From positions 19,861,248-19,925,247 of the forward strand of contig CALNVZ010000174.1 in NCBI GenBank assembly GCA_940671915.1: 64,000 nt of DNA. The letters run 5' to 3'. Position numbers and translations under genes: made by a program. Source of the stretch: Paracentrotus lividus. Lineage: Eukaryota; Echinodermata; Echinoidea; Camarodonta; Echinidae. Within the stretch, counting starts at the first letter, position 1; each line of letters begins with the position of its first letter. Below the pieces are notes generated by a model, which was not told the DNA's origin, made no database searches, and saw nothing but the letters and a program-made list of their open reading frames with translations. Below are positions 46,803-58,209 of the stretch, piece by piece.

Positions 46803-49800
46803 ATGGCAGCGCCCATGAGAGGAAAAAGATTTCTTGAAGTCTTACGCAAGAACACGTTTATTCGTTACGGGCTTCCAATGCTGGTAAGAAAATACGCAAT
46901 AATTTGATATTAATTATTTTCCTAAATGTATTGAATATTCCAGTTGATAAGGTAATATAAGTACATTTATATTTGTATTTTTATGCATCTGATCAGGCCA
47001 GCGTCGATTAATTCAGTCCCATACGTTTAAATTCACGTCTACTTCTTCTTTTGATATTATTCCAAATATTTTCTGCAGTTAATATCGTTAGATCCAGATC
47101 TTTTAAATTTTGTTTTAATAGAATTTTACGACCCTCTTTTGGAACATGCCTCCATGAGTATGATGAGCTGGTAAACTAACAATTCAATGTTAAAATAGAT
47201 CTATAGTCTATACTATAGATCTAACGTACATTTACAATGAATGAATGATATAATACTGATTATATGAAACAGACATGCAAACAAAAAACTGAAATGGAAT
47301 CTTGAAATAGGTCTAACTGTTAGGACTAGCACATCGAAATGCCTACAAGTTCGTTCGTACAGAGCCAGAGGACAATGCATTTTGATTGTTGGGCGATTTG
47401 ATTAGCTATCGCATGGAGCTCCGCCTCCTGGTTGCGATGACTGAAGTGCGTTGACCGTAACTGAACAACGCGATTCAGCTCACCCCGATAAAGACCGCTT
47501 TTGTCGTGCGCGCTGTCAATCATAGTGCACTTGTCAATTGATGTCCCGGCCCCTGGGTACCCGGGGATGGCCGGGACTTGCACGTTAAATGTAAGCTAAA
47601 AAATGACATTCCCCGGTCAAATCCCGGTCAAAGTCCGGCAGGGCCGGGCACAACTGTGTGCAAACCCTCGCAAGTCCCGGCCCCAGCCTGCCGGGAATTG
47701 CGATGCAACCCCGGGTCTTTCTCGGTACACTCCCCCGCCACGGCCGCGAACCCTAATTTTCAAGCTTGTATACGGCGGGCGGCGGGCCGGGCGCGGGCGC
47801 GTGGTGTGCATTCAGTGACGTGATAAAAGAGTCAATTGCACGGCAATGCAGCAATTCAGCATTGTTTTCGGCTCATATTATTTTCGGTCTCTCTACAAGA
47901 AAAACAATAAAATTCTCAGTATGATACGCACCAATTTATACCTCGCTGCAAGCCAGAAATACTATTTTCTCTTCATCTAGATCTAAATAGAGTATTCGGC
48001 GGCAGATGAAACATCGATAGTTGAAATCCCCCACATGTTAAACTGGAAGAGAACTGGGTGAAGCCTTGGGGGACTGCTGGAAACAAAAGTAGTGATCAGG
48101 CTTATTTTTTTTCATTTTCAAATTGACATATTGGGTACCGTAGGCCTACCAAATAAAAACTCGCCATTTTATTGAACTATTTTTTTCTTCAGCGCTTTAG
48201 GCCTACCCTGAATTACCAAAAATGTGTAAAAGCAATTTGTAATGTCAGGCGCATGTTTAGTGACGATACCACGGTCCCGGTCAACTGAACAACAAAGCCC
48301 GGTCAATGCGGGTAAAAAGCCCCGCACCAACGTCCCAGCTATTTTTGAGCGGTGTTGCAATCACCCCACAAATCCCGGTACAAGCCCCGCACCAACGTCC
48401 CGGCTATTTGAGCGGCTTTGCAATACTCCTACAAATCCCGGTACAAACCCCGGCACACCCGGGCATGATTGCTTGCAAATCGCGGCTAAGTGTGTAAAAA
48501 GTCCCGGCCATCCCCGGGTACCCCAGGGGCCGGGACATCAATTGACAAGTGCATAACCAAAGTGGACCCATTTCGCAAGAAAAACTGCAAGACTCGACTT
48601 TACAAAACGTGTACGGCAAAACCACTCGACTCGGGCTTCTACAAAAATTTTATTTTTCGCTTGCCCTGTCGGGCAAGTGAAATTCGTTTTTGCTTGCCCA
48701 AGAGAAAAAACACTTGCCCGAACTTTCTTTTTATTTTCTTTGTGTAGACCCTAATCATGATTTTATTCTTAATAGCAACTACCATCTGAGACCTATACAA
48801 TAAGAGTCCATAAATGACAAGCTTATAGGAAGATTGCATACACAAATATTTAGCCACACCCTTAAATTTTGACTTAATAAATTTTAATGAGTCTGCATAT
48901 TGGACCAGCATGAAAAAAAACATGTGAAACTATGTGAACAGGTTGGTGTTTTGAAAATCAAACTCACTTTTATCAAAAATTTTGATGACTTGATTTCAAC
49001 TGTCTGATAAGGTTTTCTCAAGAATTACATGTATATCCTTGTGTGATATTTTGTCTGATTCATATTCATAAACACATATTTTATTGTGTTTTTGAGGTGA
49101 AATGTCACACATACATGTAGAGCAGTTTGGCGCCCCTTAGGGCCTGCTTCAAGGTCATTTTGGTTTCCCATAAATTTAAATCAACTTGGCGCCCATATGT
49201 TTTAAGTCAATTTGGCGCCTCCCTAAGTTGAAGATCATTATGGCGCCTCTAAACTTAAGGTTAATTTGGCACCCTTTTTCCTTTTTTTCTTCTCATTTAG
49301 GTGCCCCCTTGTGCACCTCCCGGGAGGGGGGGGGGGCGGGTTAATTGGAAGTTTGGTCAGTTCCCTCTCCCTTTAAAAAAAATACCCTCACCTTGTGGTG
49401 TATTATCCTTGGTGCATTATATAAAGTGTTACGGTGGTTAATGTTGTGTCTCTCTTCTACAGCATCTTTATGTTGGGGAGGCAGCAGTAGGGCCTTAGTC
49501 ATATGGACTAGCAAGATTCAATGAGAAGACTTTCAAAAAATTGAACCTAATTTTTTTCAGGATATTCTTATACAGTGTGTTCCTAAAAAAAGGTAACCAA
49601 AGTTCAAAGGTCAGTCATGTAAAAAGTATTTGGTTTAGTTGTGATTTGCTTATTAAAATACTAAGTAGCTCATCAGCTTTAATTTGAGACATTGCTAACG
49701 TCCATATTGTCACGGGTCACAGAGTTAGGGTCCTTTGAATGTGCAAGGTACAAAACCCACTTTTTCCAAGTTTTCCGTTTGAAGGGTACGAAACCAACTT

Positions 49801-52800
49801 TTTGTAAGTTTTTGGTTTCATCGTTTTATGGGTTTTTTCACACAAAGTTTCAATAAAATGCAATCACATTTGCCAAAGGACCTATCTCACTGGTAATGAG
49901 ATGGGTTCGCCATTATGAGACTCTTGAGTCCTGGAGACGTCGTGGTGATGTCTTCTGAGACTTCAAGGCGTTGTGAGAAAATCAAACAAAAGTCTTAAAA
50001 ATTGTCAAACTTGTTCGATACTTTTTAATCGCTAGCAAGTTCCGACAACGTCTCTGCGACGTCGTGGATACTTAGGGGAAGTCGCTGCAACTCTGCAGAG
50101 TCACAGAGACTTGCTCACGTCTCAAAGATGTCTACTTAAAGATTGAACATGTTTGACATTTGTTTGGTTTTCTCGGGACTTTCTGGAGACTCAGGAGATG
50201 TCGCGGCGACCTCTCCGAGATTCCAGAGACTCATAATCAAGAGCGCATCTCATTACCAGTGAAAAAAATCCACTTTAACAAAGAAGATGACATTTCCTTG
50301 AAACTTGCTGAAAAAGACCCAATGACACCAACTACTTTTTGAGGTTTGTTGCATACCCTATAAACCAAAAACTTGGAAAAAGTGGGTTTTGTACCTATCA
50401 CCTTTAAAGGACCCTAACTCTGTGACCCATGACAGTTTGAACGTAAGCAATGTCTCAAATTAAAGCTGATGAGTTACTTAGTATTTTAGTAAACAAATCA
50501 CAAGAATAACTCATGTATTTTTTATATTACTGACCTTTGAAATGCGGTTACATTTTTTTAGGAACACACTGTATATTTTTTTAATCATTTATCGCTATGG
50601 GCAATTCCATAGGTTGGTGGACATGAGCTTAAAAATTCAAATTCAATATTTTTTTGAATTTTTAAATACTTTTTAGTCTTCAATACACGATAGTTTCAGA
50701 ACAAAAATTAAAAGTTTATTTTATATACTTTGGAAAAAAATGGTCGAAAGTTGTGTCTTCCATCTGTACCTAAAATATAAGAAAAATAGTAAAAAATGAA
50801 ATATGCCTTATTACCATTTTGTTATTGCAACATCATACCACTTGTTATATATTTCTGAAGTTTAGAAGAGTCAAATTACTTAAAATACACAACAGCTTTT
50901 CCAAAGAAAATGTTGTAGTACTCATTCAAAAGAAATATGTAAACCGCTCAGGTGAATGATAACGTGTAGTAACCAAAAAAACTGACTTTGTTTCTGAGAG
51001 AAAAATTCTTCACAGTTAATTGGTGGACTTTAAATTCTCTTCCTTCAAACAATATTTGACGAGCGGTGATGCTATTCAAATCCATAAAAAAATAACCCAT
51101 TTTAATAAAAATGATAAAGTAAAGAACTGTAACGTGAGTAACCGTGTATCGTGAGTACCATCATGTACGTGAGTAACCAGTAAAATTATGAAGTTAGGTA
51201 ACATTTTCTGTGGATGTCAATTTTAAGTCTCATGGTGAATTGTGAAGTTATTTTTGTTTAATTAAAAGCAAAATGAGGGTACACCTCTTTGATGTGACTC
51301 TTTTTTTCATCAAAATATCGCGTGGTCATACAATCACACAACAAATTGAATAGAAGTATTCACAATGCGAGAGTGCATTAGTAAGACTCAAAGTTAGATA
51401 AACCAACTTTAAAGAGTGTTCGAACAATACATTGAATGCCCTTAACCCGTTAACTGCTGAGGGTTTTTTAATAGTTTTTGGGAATTCTAGAGCCCATAAT
51501 TTTGAAATATTCAGCACAAATATGATTTTCATATTCATAATATAATTAATAATCATATATTTCAATATGTATTCGATTTTGATTTTCAAATAGTTTTGAC
51601 GAGTTTTTTTTTTCGAAATTTCGAGGAACATTTTGGACGTTTCAATATGAAAATTTACATCGAAAAAGTCATATTTTCAAAAAATTATATGAATTATTAA
51701 TATTTTCAATATTCAAACATATTTAGTTATCTCAATTTATGATCTAATCTGTGTAAGAATGATATAATAGGAACCTAAAAATGAAACTTTTGTTTTATCT
51801 CATTTAGTTTTTAAAAATTTGCGTCATAAGCCATGAATTCAAAATGTACCGCGTTAGTCCGAAATGTGCATAATTAGCGGTATTGTGCACAATTGCCATT
51901 TTTAGCCGTATTTTTTGTATAAAATCTCACATAAATCATCCAATTCAAATTAATATTGTTATATCTTCAAATTAAATATTTCATCATTTCATCATAGTTT
52001 AGGTGCCCTAATTAGTCCTCAATTAAAGAAAAACATGGAAATGGGGCACTTTTCTGCCCTTAGCAGTGTACGGTTAAAGTTGATTAATGTATACCACTGT
52101 GCCATCCAAAAGCAGGGAGTAAAGAGAAAGGCCATCCTAACACATTATTAATTTTTAAGTGACTTTTATGTGTTGACATACATGGACAAAATGTACGTGA
52201 TAAACGTAACGTGAGTTAACCACTTCATCTGCACCCCTAGTAAAACCTGTGTTCTTTATTTTTTTAATTATATACGAAATTTTGTCTCCCCTAATATACT
52301 TCTTTTGAAAATGGATCTAATCACTTTCCATAAAAGCCTGTATGAGGACAACTTTCAACTGATGTCGACTTTCATTTTATGCATGTCCAAATCATGTTAC
52401 GTGAGTAACCGACACATTTCAAAAGATTTGCCAGGAGTCAATAATAAAATTTTCTCAAGTTTGTTTTATAAGAAGGATAGTCAGACTGTGTCTTTGTTGT
52501 GATAAAAAGATGTTTACTTCTAATAATAATAATGGAGTTACAGCTCCAAGTATGAGTCAAGGTGTCTCCAAATGTAACGTGAGTAACCGTGGAATAGCCC
52601 CTATACATTTTGCATTCTGTGCAACGAATGCTAAAAATAATGACTGAATCCTTCGGTCTAGGCCTTTGTATACCATCATTTTTTCATTTTCCCTTTTTAT
52701 TTCCAACACTCTTGACTGAATCCTGCCTAATACCTGTCACATGTGTCAAGCATTTCTTTTGTCAGATAAATAATGTTGGAGCTTAGTTTGATTTTCAAAA

Positions 52801-54512
52801 TTCATGCACAATTAATCTATTTTCGTGTTTTGTTTTTTTTCTATTCAGGTGTTAATTGTTGGTGGTGCTTATGGCTTGAAAGAGTTCAGAACACTCAGAT
52901 ATGAAATAATTGACAAAAGAAAGACGGTAAGTTGGAAAGGATATGTCTGACATGTCTTTTTCTCATTTTTCTTTCAAGATTATATTGGACCCATAATGAT
53001 TTATTATGACATGACATGTGCTCCTGCGATAATTACTCTGGTCTGATTTCGTCTATGATATAGGGTTATTACGCGAGAAACTATAGCCGCGTTGTTTCAT
53101 GAGTGTTTTCTTTGAAATCTTGCGCATCTTTTGAGACCAAATTTGTGACTCCCAGGTACCCGGTTTGCGAGTTAAACATAATTAGGACCCGTGCATCAGA
53201 CTCAAAAGTGCTCAAAAACGTGATTTCATGTACAAAGTCAATACAAATTGTGTTTTCAGGTAAAATTCATTAATGAGTGATTTTGCTTTTATTGATAAAA
53301 ATCATTTGATTTGCTGCTATTTATGACCGAAACAATGTCGCCAACCAATTTAGTCGAAAATAACATAAATGAAAAGCTAAAAAATGACATAGAAATACTT
53401 AAGAAATTCAAAAAACAATAAAATACATAATAAATTCATTGTGATACCGACATTTTTTCAAGTACAATTGATAGGAATGCTATAAAGAATATTCACACCA
53501 AAAATTAGCATTCTAGGAGCTATATTTAGTGAATTAGAGCAAAAAGTATAATATCATGCATAAATTAGCATATATTAATAAAAATGAAAAAAATTTTCGG
53601 AAAAATTAACTATGCAGTTACAGAGATTACAAAACAGATGTGCATGCATATTTTCGTTGTGATCGCTCGGTCAACGGATGAGATCGGGGGGGGGGGGGGG
53701 GGGNNNNNNNNNNNNNNNNNNNNNNNTATGTACATGTAGATGTAGTATTTGAGAGTTCTCTTTATTTTTCTTCTTTCAAAGGTTGATCCTGAAACAGAGG
53801 CAAGAATGAAACAACTTCAGAAAGAGAAAAAGGCATCTGTGGCAGAAGAATTAGAGGTAATATGATTACTCTGTTTTCATATTAATGAGATTTAATTAAT
53901 TAAATGAAATTAAGTGATAATTTGATACAAATTTATGAACTGAATTATATATTAATTAACTCTTTGATTTTTGTTACAGGGATCTCATGACATTAATCTT
54001 TTTAGTTCAAATTGACATTGTGGTCTTATATATTAATTGACTTTAAAAAGTAATCTTGTAGTAAATGTATTATTTATTAGTAACATACAATATTTTTCAC
54101 ACTTTGGCCCATTAGAATACTAAATAATAATATATGGCAGGAAATAATAATATATGGCATCAACTTTTGCACATTTTAACTCTTTTAAAATCACAAACAG
54201 TCTTTTTTTAAACCATAGGTTTATACTTTTTTTTTGTCAGTGTAAATAAGAAAAAAAAAATCTTTACCAAAATCAGCAGTATTAATGATTATAAGTACAG
54301 TTTAGGCCTTTTTTGTGGATGTTGCTATGTAAAATACTTTTATTGAGGTTATAATTGTGTTGTTGTTTTAATCCTTTCAGAGAATGCAACAATCTGACCT
54401 GGATACATGGCATAACATCCGAGGACCAAGACCATGGGAGGACTCCAAAGAGTTTCAGACAATGCAGAGAGAAAATATTGAGAAGAGCAAGAAAATTCAA
54501 ATACAGAGATAA
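46803..54512 (+). CDS. COX16: COX16, cytochrome c oxidase assembly protein, four coding exons
   Basis: COX16 is a small mitochondrial inner-membrane protein that helps build complex IV, acting with the copper chaperones around COX2. Coding exons 46803-46883, 52849-52926, 53782-53856 and 54381-54512 are all phase 0 and give 121 aa (human 106 aa). The protein starts MAAPMRGKRFLEVLRKNTFI; RYGLPMLVLIVGGAYGLKEF is the membrane segment (human YGVPMLLLIVGGSFGLREF). QIRYD-like LRYEIID follows, then a charged helix, and DTWHNIRGPRPWEDSKEF matches human DDWKNIRGPRPWEDPD. Intron 1 is 6 kb and mostly transposon derivatives. AAAATGGCAGCGCCC at the start codon resembles the YY1-type ATGGC element often found at the start of mitochondrial genes, though this is only suggestive. 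AATAAA at 55495-55500 may end the message. Confidence 0.95.
47526..48553. mobile_element. 1-kb GC-rich foldback element with CCCGG-rich arms
   Basis: The left end TGCACTTGTCAATTGATGTC followed by CCGGCCCCTGGGTACCCGG is matched by the complementary right end CCGGGTACCCCAGGGGCCGG and GACATCAATTGACAAGTGCA. Arms match for at least 50 bases. Inside are tandem units of the type AATCCCGGTACAA/CCCCGCACCAACGTCCCGGC. It stands out from the AT-rich intron by base composition. ORFs over it are repeat artefacts. Confidence 0.85.
48655..48725. repeat. CTTGCCC inverted motif block
   Basis: CGCTTGCCCTGTCGGGCAAG is an inverted repeat that could form a hairpin, followed by TTGCTTGCCCAAG and CACTTGCCCGAAC. It may be part of a dispersed element; no boundaries found. 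Confidence 0.45.
49125..49275. repeat. Short GGCGCC minisatellite, same unit as 36350-36845
   Basis: Five or so units such as TTTAAGTCAATTTGGCGCC and TTGAAGATCATTATGGCGCC. Confidence 0.7.
49571..50573. mobile_element. Tc1/mariner-type MITE, TA-bounded, with arms of about 300 bases
   Basis: TACAGTGTGTTCCTAAAAAA on the left is mirrored by TTTTTTAGGAACACACTGTA on the right. Complementarity continues inward: GAGTTAGGGTCCTTTGAATG against CTTTAAAGGACCCTAACTC, and ACAAAACCCACTTTTTCCAA against TTGGAAAAAGTGGGTTTTGT. TA on both sides suggests Tc1/mariner-type mobilisation. The centre is occupied by another palindrome. Confidence 0.85.
49888..50261. mobile_element. Palindromic element nested inside the TA-bounded MITE
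   Basis: CACTGGTAATGAGATG and CATCTCATTACCAGTG form the ends. Inside, GAGACGTCGTGGTGATGTC-like and AGACTTC words recur in both orientations. It sits at the centre of the larger palindrome, so it is either a later insertion or an old internal part. Confidence 0.7.
50596..52603. mobile_element. 2-kb element with repeated ACGTGAGTAACC motif and imperfect inverted ends
   Basis: The left end TATGGGCAATTCCAT and the right end GTGGAATAGCCCCTATA are imperfect inverted repeats. Copies or close variants of ACGTGAGTAACC lie at about 50960, 51131, 51167, 52209, 52399 and 52576, most in plus orientation. No transposase is visible. The boundaries are less certain than for its neighbours. Confidence 0.55.
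51446..52073. mobile_element. piggyBac-type MITE flanked by TTAA
   Basis: TTAA lies directly outside both ends (51442-51445, 52074-52077). The ends CCCGTTAACTGCTGAGGG and CCCTTAGCAGTGTACGG are inverted repeats. TTAA duplication with CCC starts is the piggyBac signature. It is 628 bp, AT-rich, non-coding, and inserted inside the 50596-52603 element, hence younger than its host. Confidence 0.8.
52927..53781. other. COX16 intron 2 with an assembly gap
   Basis: Non-coding. A G run at 53686-53703 is followed by 23 N (53704-53726), so the length is unreliable. Nothing else recognised. Confidence 0.7.
53704..53726. other. Assembly gap (23 N)
   Basis: Run of N following a poly(G) tract in COX16 intron 2. 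Confidence 0.99.
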
Positions 54513-57063
54513 CATGAGCGAAGTATATCTTTATAACAGAATTTATGAATATTTTATTCTAACAAGGACTTGACTAGTTAAAACAATGTGCTTTCGTTTT
54601 GCTTTATATATGTGTTCATATGAAACATCAGGGTTTCTTTTATGAATTTGAATTTTATCTGCTCTAAGACTTTTGTTATATTTACATTGTATAGTGGGAC
54701 ATTTTTTATAACAAACTCTTCATATAATTAGTTAATTTCATCAGTCCAACAAGTTTTTTGTTGTTATGTACCTCTACAATAACAAAGGTTTCATCACAGC
54801 AGGATGTACCAAGAAGTTTGTTACAATGAGGGCTGAAAACTAAATTGAAAGATATTAATCAATATGAATGTATTTCTATAATTATATGAAGCCATACCAA
54901 GCCGGATGTCTTTAAAGCCATTGGTGAACAACCCCCAAAATTCTACACTGAATATTTTTCATCTGACAGTAATGGAAATGAAATGTTTATATAATTATAT
55001 CAATCTTTTGACAATTAGAGACTAAATCTCATGAAACTATTTAATTGTTTGTCTATTAATGAGCTATACTATAGCTATAATATTTTTGCAATTATGTTTA
55101 TTCATTAAAACTTGTTATTAAAACAACTTGTTCACAAAAATTCTTATGTGAAACGAAGTAGGCATAAATCATTTTCATCTTACAACCATATATCCCTTAT
55201 AATATCCCTATTAAAGAAGGCCAGATAATTGTTTATATTTGACTGAGTTAAAAACTGAGTGAATACTTTCTATGGTCTCACACATTAAACACAATCATAT
55301 TCAATAAAATGAGACTTCAATAAAAACCTTCCCCATTCATGTTTAATTTTCTTAAAACTTGCAAAATTTGGATTTGTACCTTTCACCTTCATTTGCAATA
55401 TACTTTTAACTGACATCTGTTGTACAAGAGGGGTATTGTTGCAAAGGTGAATAATTCCTCTTCTATTTTATGTAATTTATATATATTTTGCCAAAATAAA
55501 GGTTAGAGCATGATCCCTCTGTAACACTTACATTTATCTTGACATGTTCTGTACCCTAGTTATGACATTAGATTTCGTTTTTAGAATTTTGATAAAAGAA
55601 TTTGATTGTTTGATCATTGAATATATTATCACTCTGTACTAATCAATGAAACTGCAATAAGCTACCTTGTATATCCATCCGGATTTCTATATTTTCATTT
55701 CTGAAATAAAATTTGAAAGCAGTTTAATCCAAAAAACTGTATTTTGTATTCATAATTTGTAGAAAATGTATAATTATAGTAAGCCCGGTAGTAAGTGATC
55801 ATGTTATAAGGAACTTCTATTCTCCTACTCTCACCGCCATTAAATGCATCTCTTTTGTCAACTCTACCTTTCCTTCACGTTTTTCGTATTTCTTGATTGT
55901 TCCCACTCCTTTAGTTGTATCCTTTGTCTTGCTCTTAGCCTCTACTTTGTGTAAGCATAAGTTCTTCAAATTTTCTAATCATTATTATTGTGTTTATGTA
56001 TTATCTTCTTTTCTTTTTCTCACATTCGTTGACAGTACAGTATACTCTATTTCAGTTTATTGAATGTATTTGAAAAACATCACAGCGAGAAGATTTTTAA
56101 AAAAAAACACTTTGTGATTTATTTTAATGTTACAAACAAATTGAATAGTATGCATTCTGAATATTTTTATATATGTATATATGAAAATGAACACCGCAAT
56201 AAACAATGCTATTCCAATAAATATCAATTGCCACAGAATTCTATGTAGCTCATAAAAGTACTCTTGCAAGACACTGCAAAATTAATGTCCTATTAAAAAT
56301 ACACTTTGTCCCAGATAAAGCGAAACCCAAATTGTCAGTCTTTTTTCTTCTTTTTTTTAATACACGCAAATAATAAGATATGAAATGCATAATTTTGAAA
56401 TTCAATATTTCATTTTTGTTGTGATGACACCTAACGCAATTCGAAGGAGCCACGCTTTCCTGAACAAAAAAATATTGTGAAATTGAGTTTGCGCAGAATG
56501 AATAGGCAGGAATTGGATGGATGTAAATATCCACCGCGAAACAAAGGGATGGTTCATTTGGCTTTGCTTTTATATTTTTTGGTAAGTTTCATTCATCAAA
56601 TAGTGCGGGTCGGTCGTCCCTTACTGTCGGAGTCTCTTGTGATTCTGATTGCTTTGATCTACGCAAATCCTCTCGTTATCCATGCGTTGCTCTTATATTT
56701 GATATTGAAAGATGCACAATATTTCATTACTTCTATTCCCCCCCCCCCCCCCCGAGAAAAACGACTAAACATTCGGGTATTTTGTATTCTGGGACGCACC
56801 GTATTACAAGATTATGTTACATCAACTACAATAAAAACAATTTACAGGAAGTATTTCTGTTGCAAATTTTACTTCTTTACTTTGAGGATCTATTTCTTGA
56901 TCAACACTTTGGCATAAAAACATGTATTTCAAAAGAACGGTGTACTTTTTATACTTTGATTGTGATATCGACAGGTTTTGTGTTTATTGAATACCTGGAC
57001 TATTCATAAAAAACTTTGCTTGAGCATAAAATGTTTCGATGTTTGAGTTTTTCGAAGTATTTT
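54513..57063. other. COX16 3' UTR and convergent intergenic region
   Basis: AT-rich, with AATAAA at 55495-55500 for COX16 and, on the opposite strand, AATAAA at 56983-56988 (TTTATT on plus), 76 bases past the minus-strand gene's stop. A C run lies at 56741-56754. The ORF at 56477-56917 crosses that C run and lacks an ATG at its first codon; I do not accept it as a gene. Confidence 0.5.
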
Positions 57064-58209
57064 TCATTCCTCATCAGTGTTCTGAGATGTGGGAAGTGAT
57101 CGAGCATTCCAGCTTCGGAGTAGACGTCGACGCTCTATCCGAGATGCAATATGGCGCCCTTGACCAAACTTAATCTTGGAACGCGTCATCATATTCATCA
57201 AGTCATTCTCCGTCTTTTTGACTTCGGAATCAGGGAAAGTTGGTCGATTAAGACTGTAATATGATAGATACTGACTGCGATACAGTGGTATATTATCTTC
57301 GTCATCTTCTTGTATCATACCTGTATGGAAGCGAGATGAGTGTAGTGTAGAATCGGAAGCTGACATCAACTTCGATTTCCCCTCAACCTTTTTCGATGCG
57401 TCATTTAAAGATTGAATCTTATCGTTTTGTTCCGTCTTTTTTTGATCCACTTCGTCATCGTCGTCGTCATCATCATCATCATCGTTGTCTGGGGAGTAGA
57501 TGGTGTTCATGACGTTCTGTCGCTCTCTGAAGCTTAGCCAAGCGATACTGTGCACCATCGACAATTGCGTTGCCGAAGCTCCTTTCGTTTTGAAAGTTCC
57601 ATCCATCCGTGATTCGTCTTTTGGTCGACTTCGGTGATCGTACCTCTGGAGATGTTTTGGTAGTTCGGGAAGATGCTGTCCCGAGCTCATTCCCGATGAT
57701 TTACCGAGATAACTGTTTCGGCGCCCTTTCCTGAACATGACCTGTTCGTCGTTAGTGTTACTCCTTTGGCGAGTAACTTCATCTTTAGTAGTATCACCCT
57801 CTGGTGCTGTTTGGTCGCATTTTGAATTCTGTTGGGTATTTCGTTCCTCAAGCTGCGGGAATACTGAATAACGCTGCGTTTTGGCTTCTCCATCTACGGT
57901 TCCATGTGCAAACGTTTTTGACCTTGTCATCTTGTTAGGTTTAAGACGAATCATCTCGACGGTACTTGGCCTATTTCGGAACTTTCCTCCTTCGTTTGTT
58001 TCGTTGGAAATCTCCCTCTTTGTCTCATTGAACATCTTAATTTCGTGCTTCAGCTGGAGAATTTCGATGTCATGGTTACGTAACTGTCGGACATGCTCCT
58101 TGTTCATCAGAATTATCCTGCCATCGAGAAGACGCCTCTCACATTCATTATTCTGGATGACTCTTTGAGAGTGCTCCGAGATGCGCTTTCGCATCTCTCT
58201 CTGAAACAT
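57064..58209 (-). CDS. Uncharacterised 381-aa protein with coiled coil and poly-Asp tract
   Basis: I do not recognise this protein. A single uninterrupted minus-strand ORF opens at an ATG with context ACCATG, with an in-frame TGA 27 bases upstream of it. It closes with TGA, 76 bases before an AATAAA, so it looks like a real, possibly intronless gene or last exon. Residues 1-70 are charged and likely helical or coiled coil (MFQREMRKRISEHSQRV, then LRNHDIEILQLKHEIKMF). The middle is Ser/Thr/Arg-rich and probably disordered. A run of eleven Asp encoded by GAY repeats lies near residue 250. The tail is rich in basic residues (SRIERRRLLRSWNARS). No signal peptide, membrane segment or enzyme motif. 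A cytoplasmic or nuclear scaffold role is conceivable but unsupported. Confidence 0.7.
   Translation of the reverse strand: MFQREMRKRISEHSQRVIQNNECERRLLDGRIILMNKEHVRQLRNHDIEILQLKHEIKMFNETKREISNETNEGGKFRNRPSTVEMIRLKPNKMTRSKTFAHGTVDGEAKTQRYSVFPQLEERNTQQNSKCDQTAPEGDTTKDEVTRQRSNTNDEQVMFRKGRRNSYLGKSSGMSSGQHLPELPKHLQRYDHRSRPKDESRMDGTFKTKGASATQLSMVHSIAWLSFRERQNVMNTIYSPDNDDDDDDDDDDEVDQKKTEQNDKIQSLNDASKKVEGKSKLMSASDSTLHSSRFHTGMIQEDDEDNIPLYRSQYLSYYSLNRPTFPDSEVKKTENDLMNMMTRSKIKFGQGRHIASRIERRRLLRSWNARSLPTSQNTDEE
57464..57489. repeat. Coding GAY trinucleotide repeat (poly-Asp)
   Basis: On the minus strand GAC/GAT codons repeat without a break, giving the Asp run of the uncharacterised protein. Mixed codons suggest it is not a fresh expansion. 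Confidence 0.75.

Larger units (their letters stand above)
46884..52848. other. COX16 intron 1, a landing zone for palindromic elements
   Basis: About 6 kb with no coding content. In order: unique AT-rich DNA, a GC-rich foldback (47526-48553), a CTTGCCCGA repeat near 48658-48722, a GGCGCC minisatellite (49125-49275), a TA-bounded palindrome with a second palindrome inside it (49571-50573), and a 2-kb element with a TTAA-bounded insertion (50596-52603). Confidence 0.75.

Noticed and set aside
47578-48556. Several ORFs in the GC-rich part of COX16 intron 1
   Set aside because: All arise from the CCCGG-rich tandem units and arms of a foldback element and exist in several frames at once.
56477-56917. 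146-codon plus-strand ORF with hydrophobic stretches
   Set aside because: Its first codon is GTG, it runs through a poly(C) tract coding for Pro, and no splice or poly(A) context supports it.
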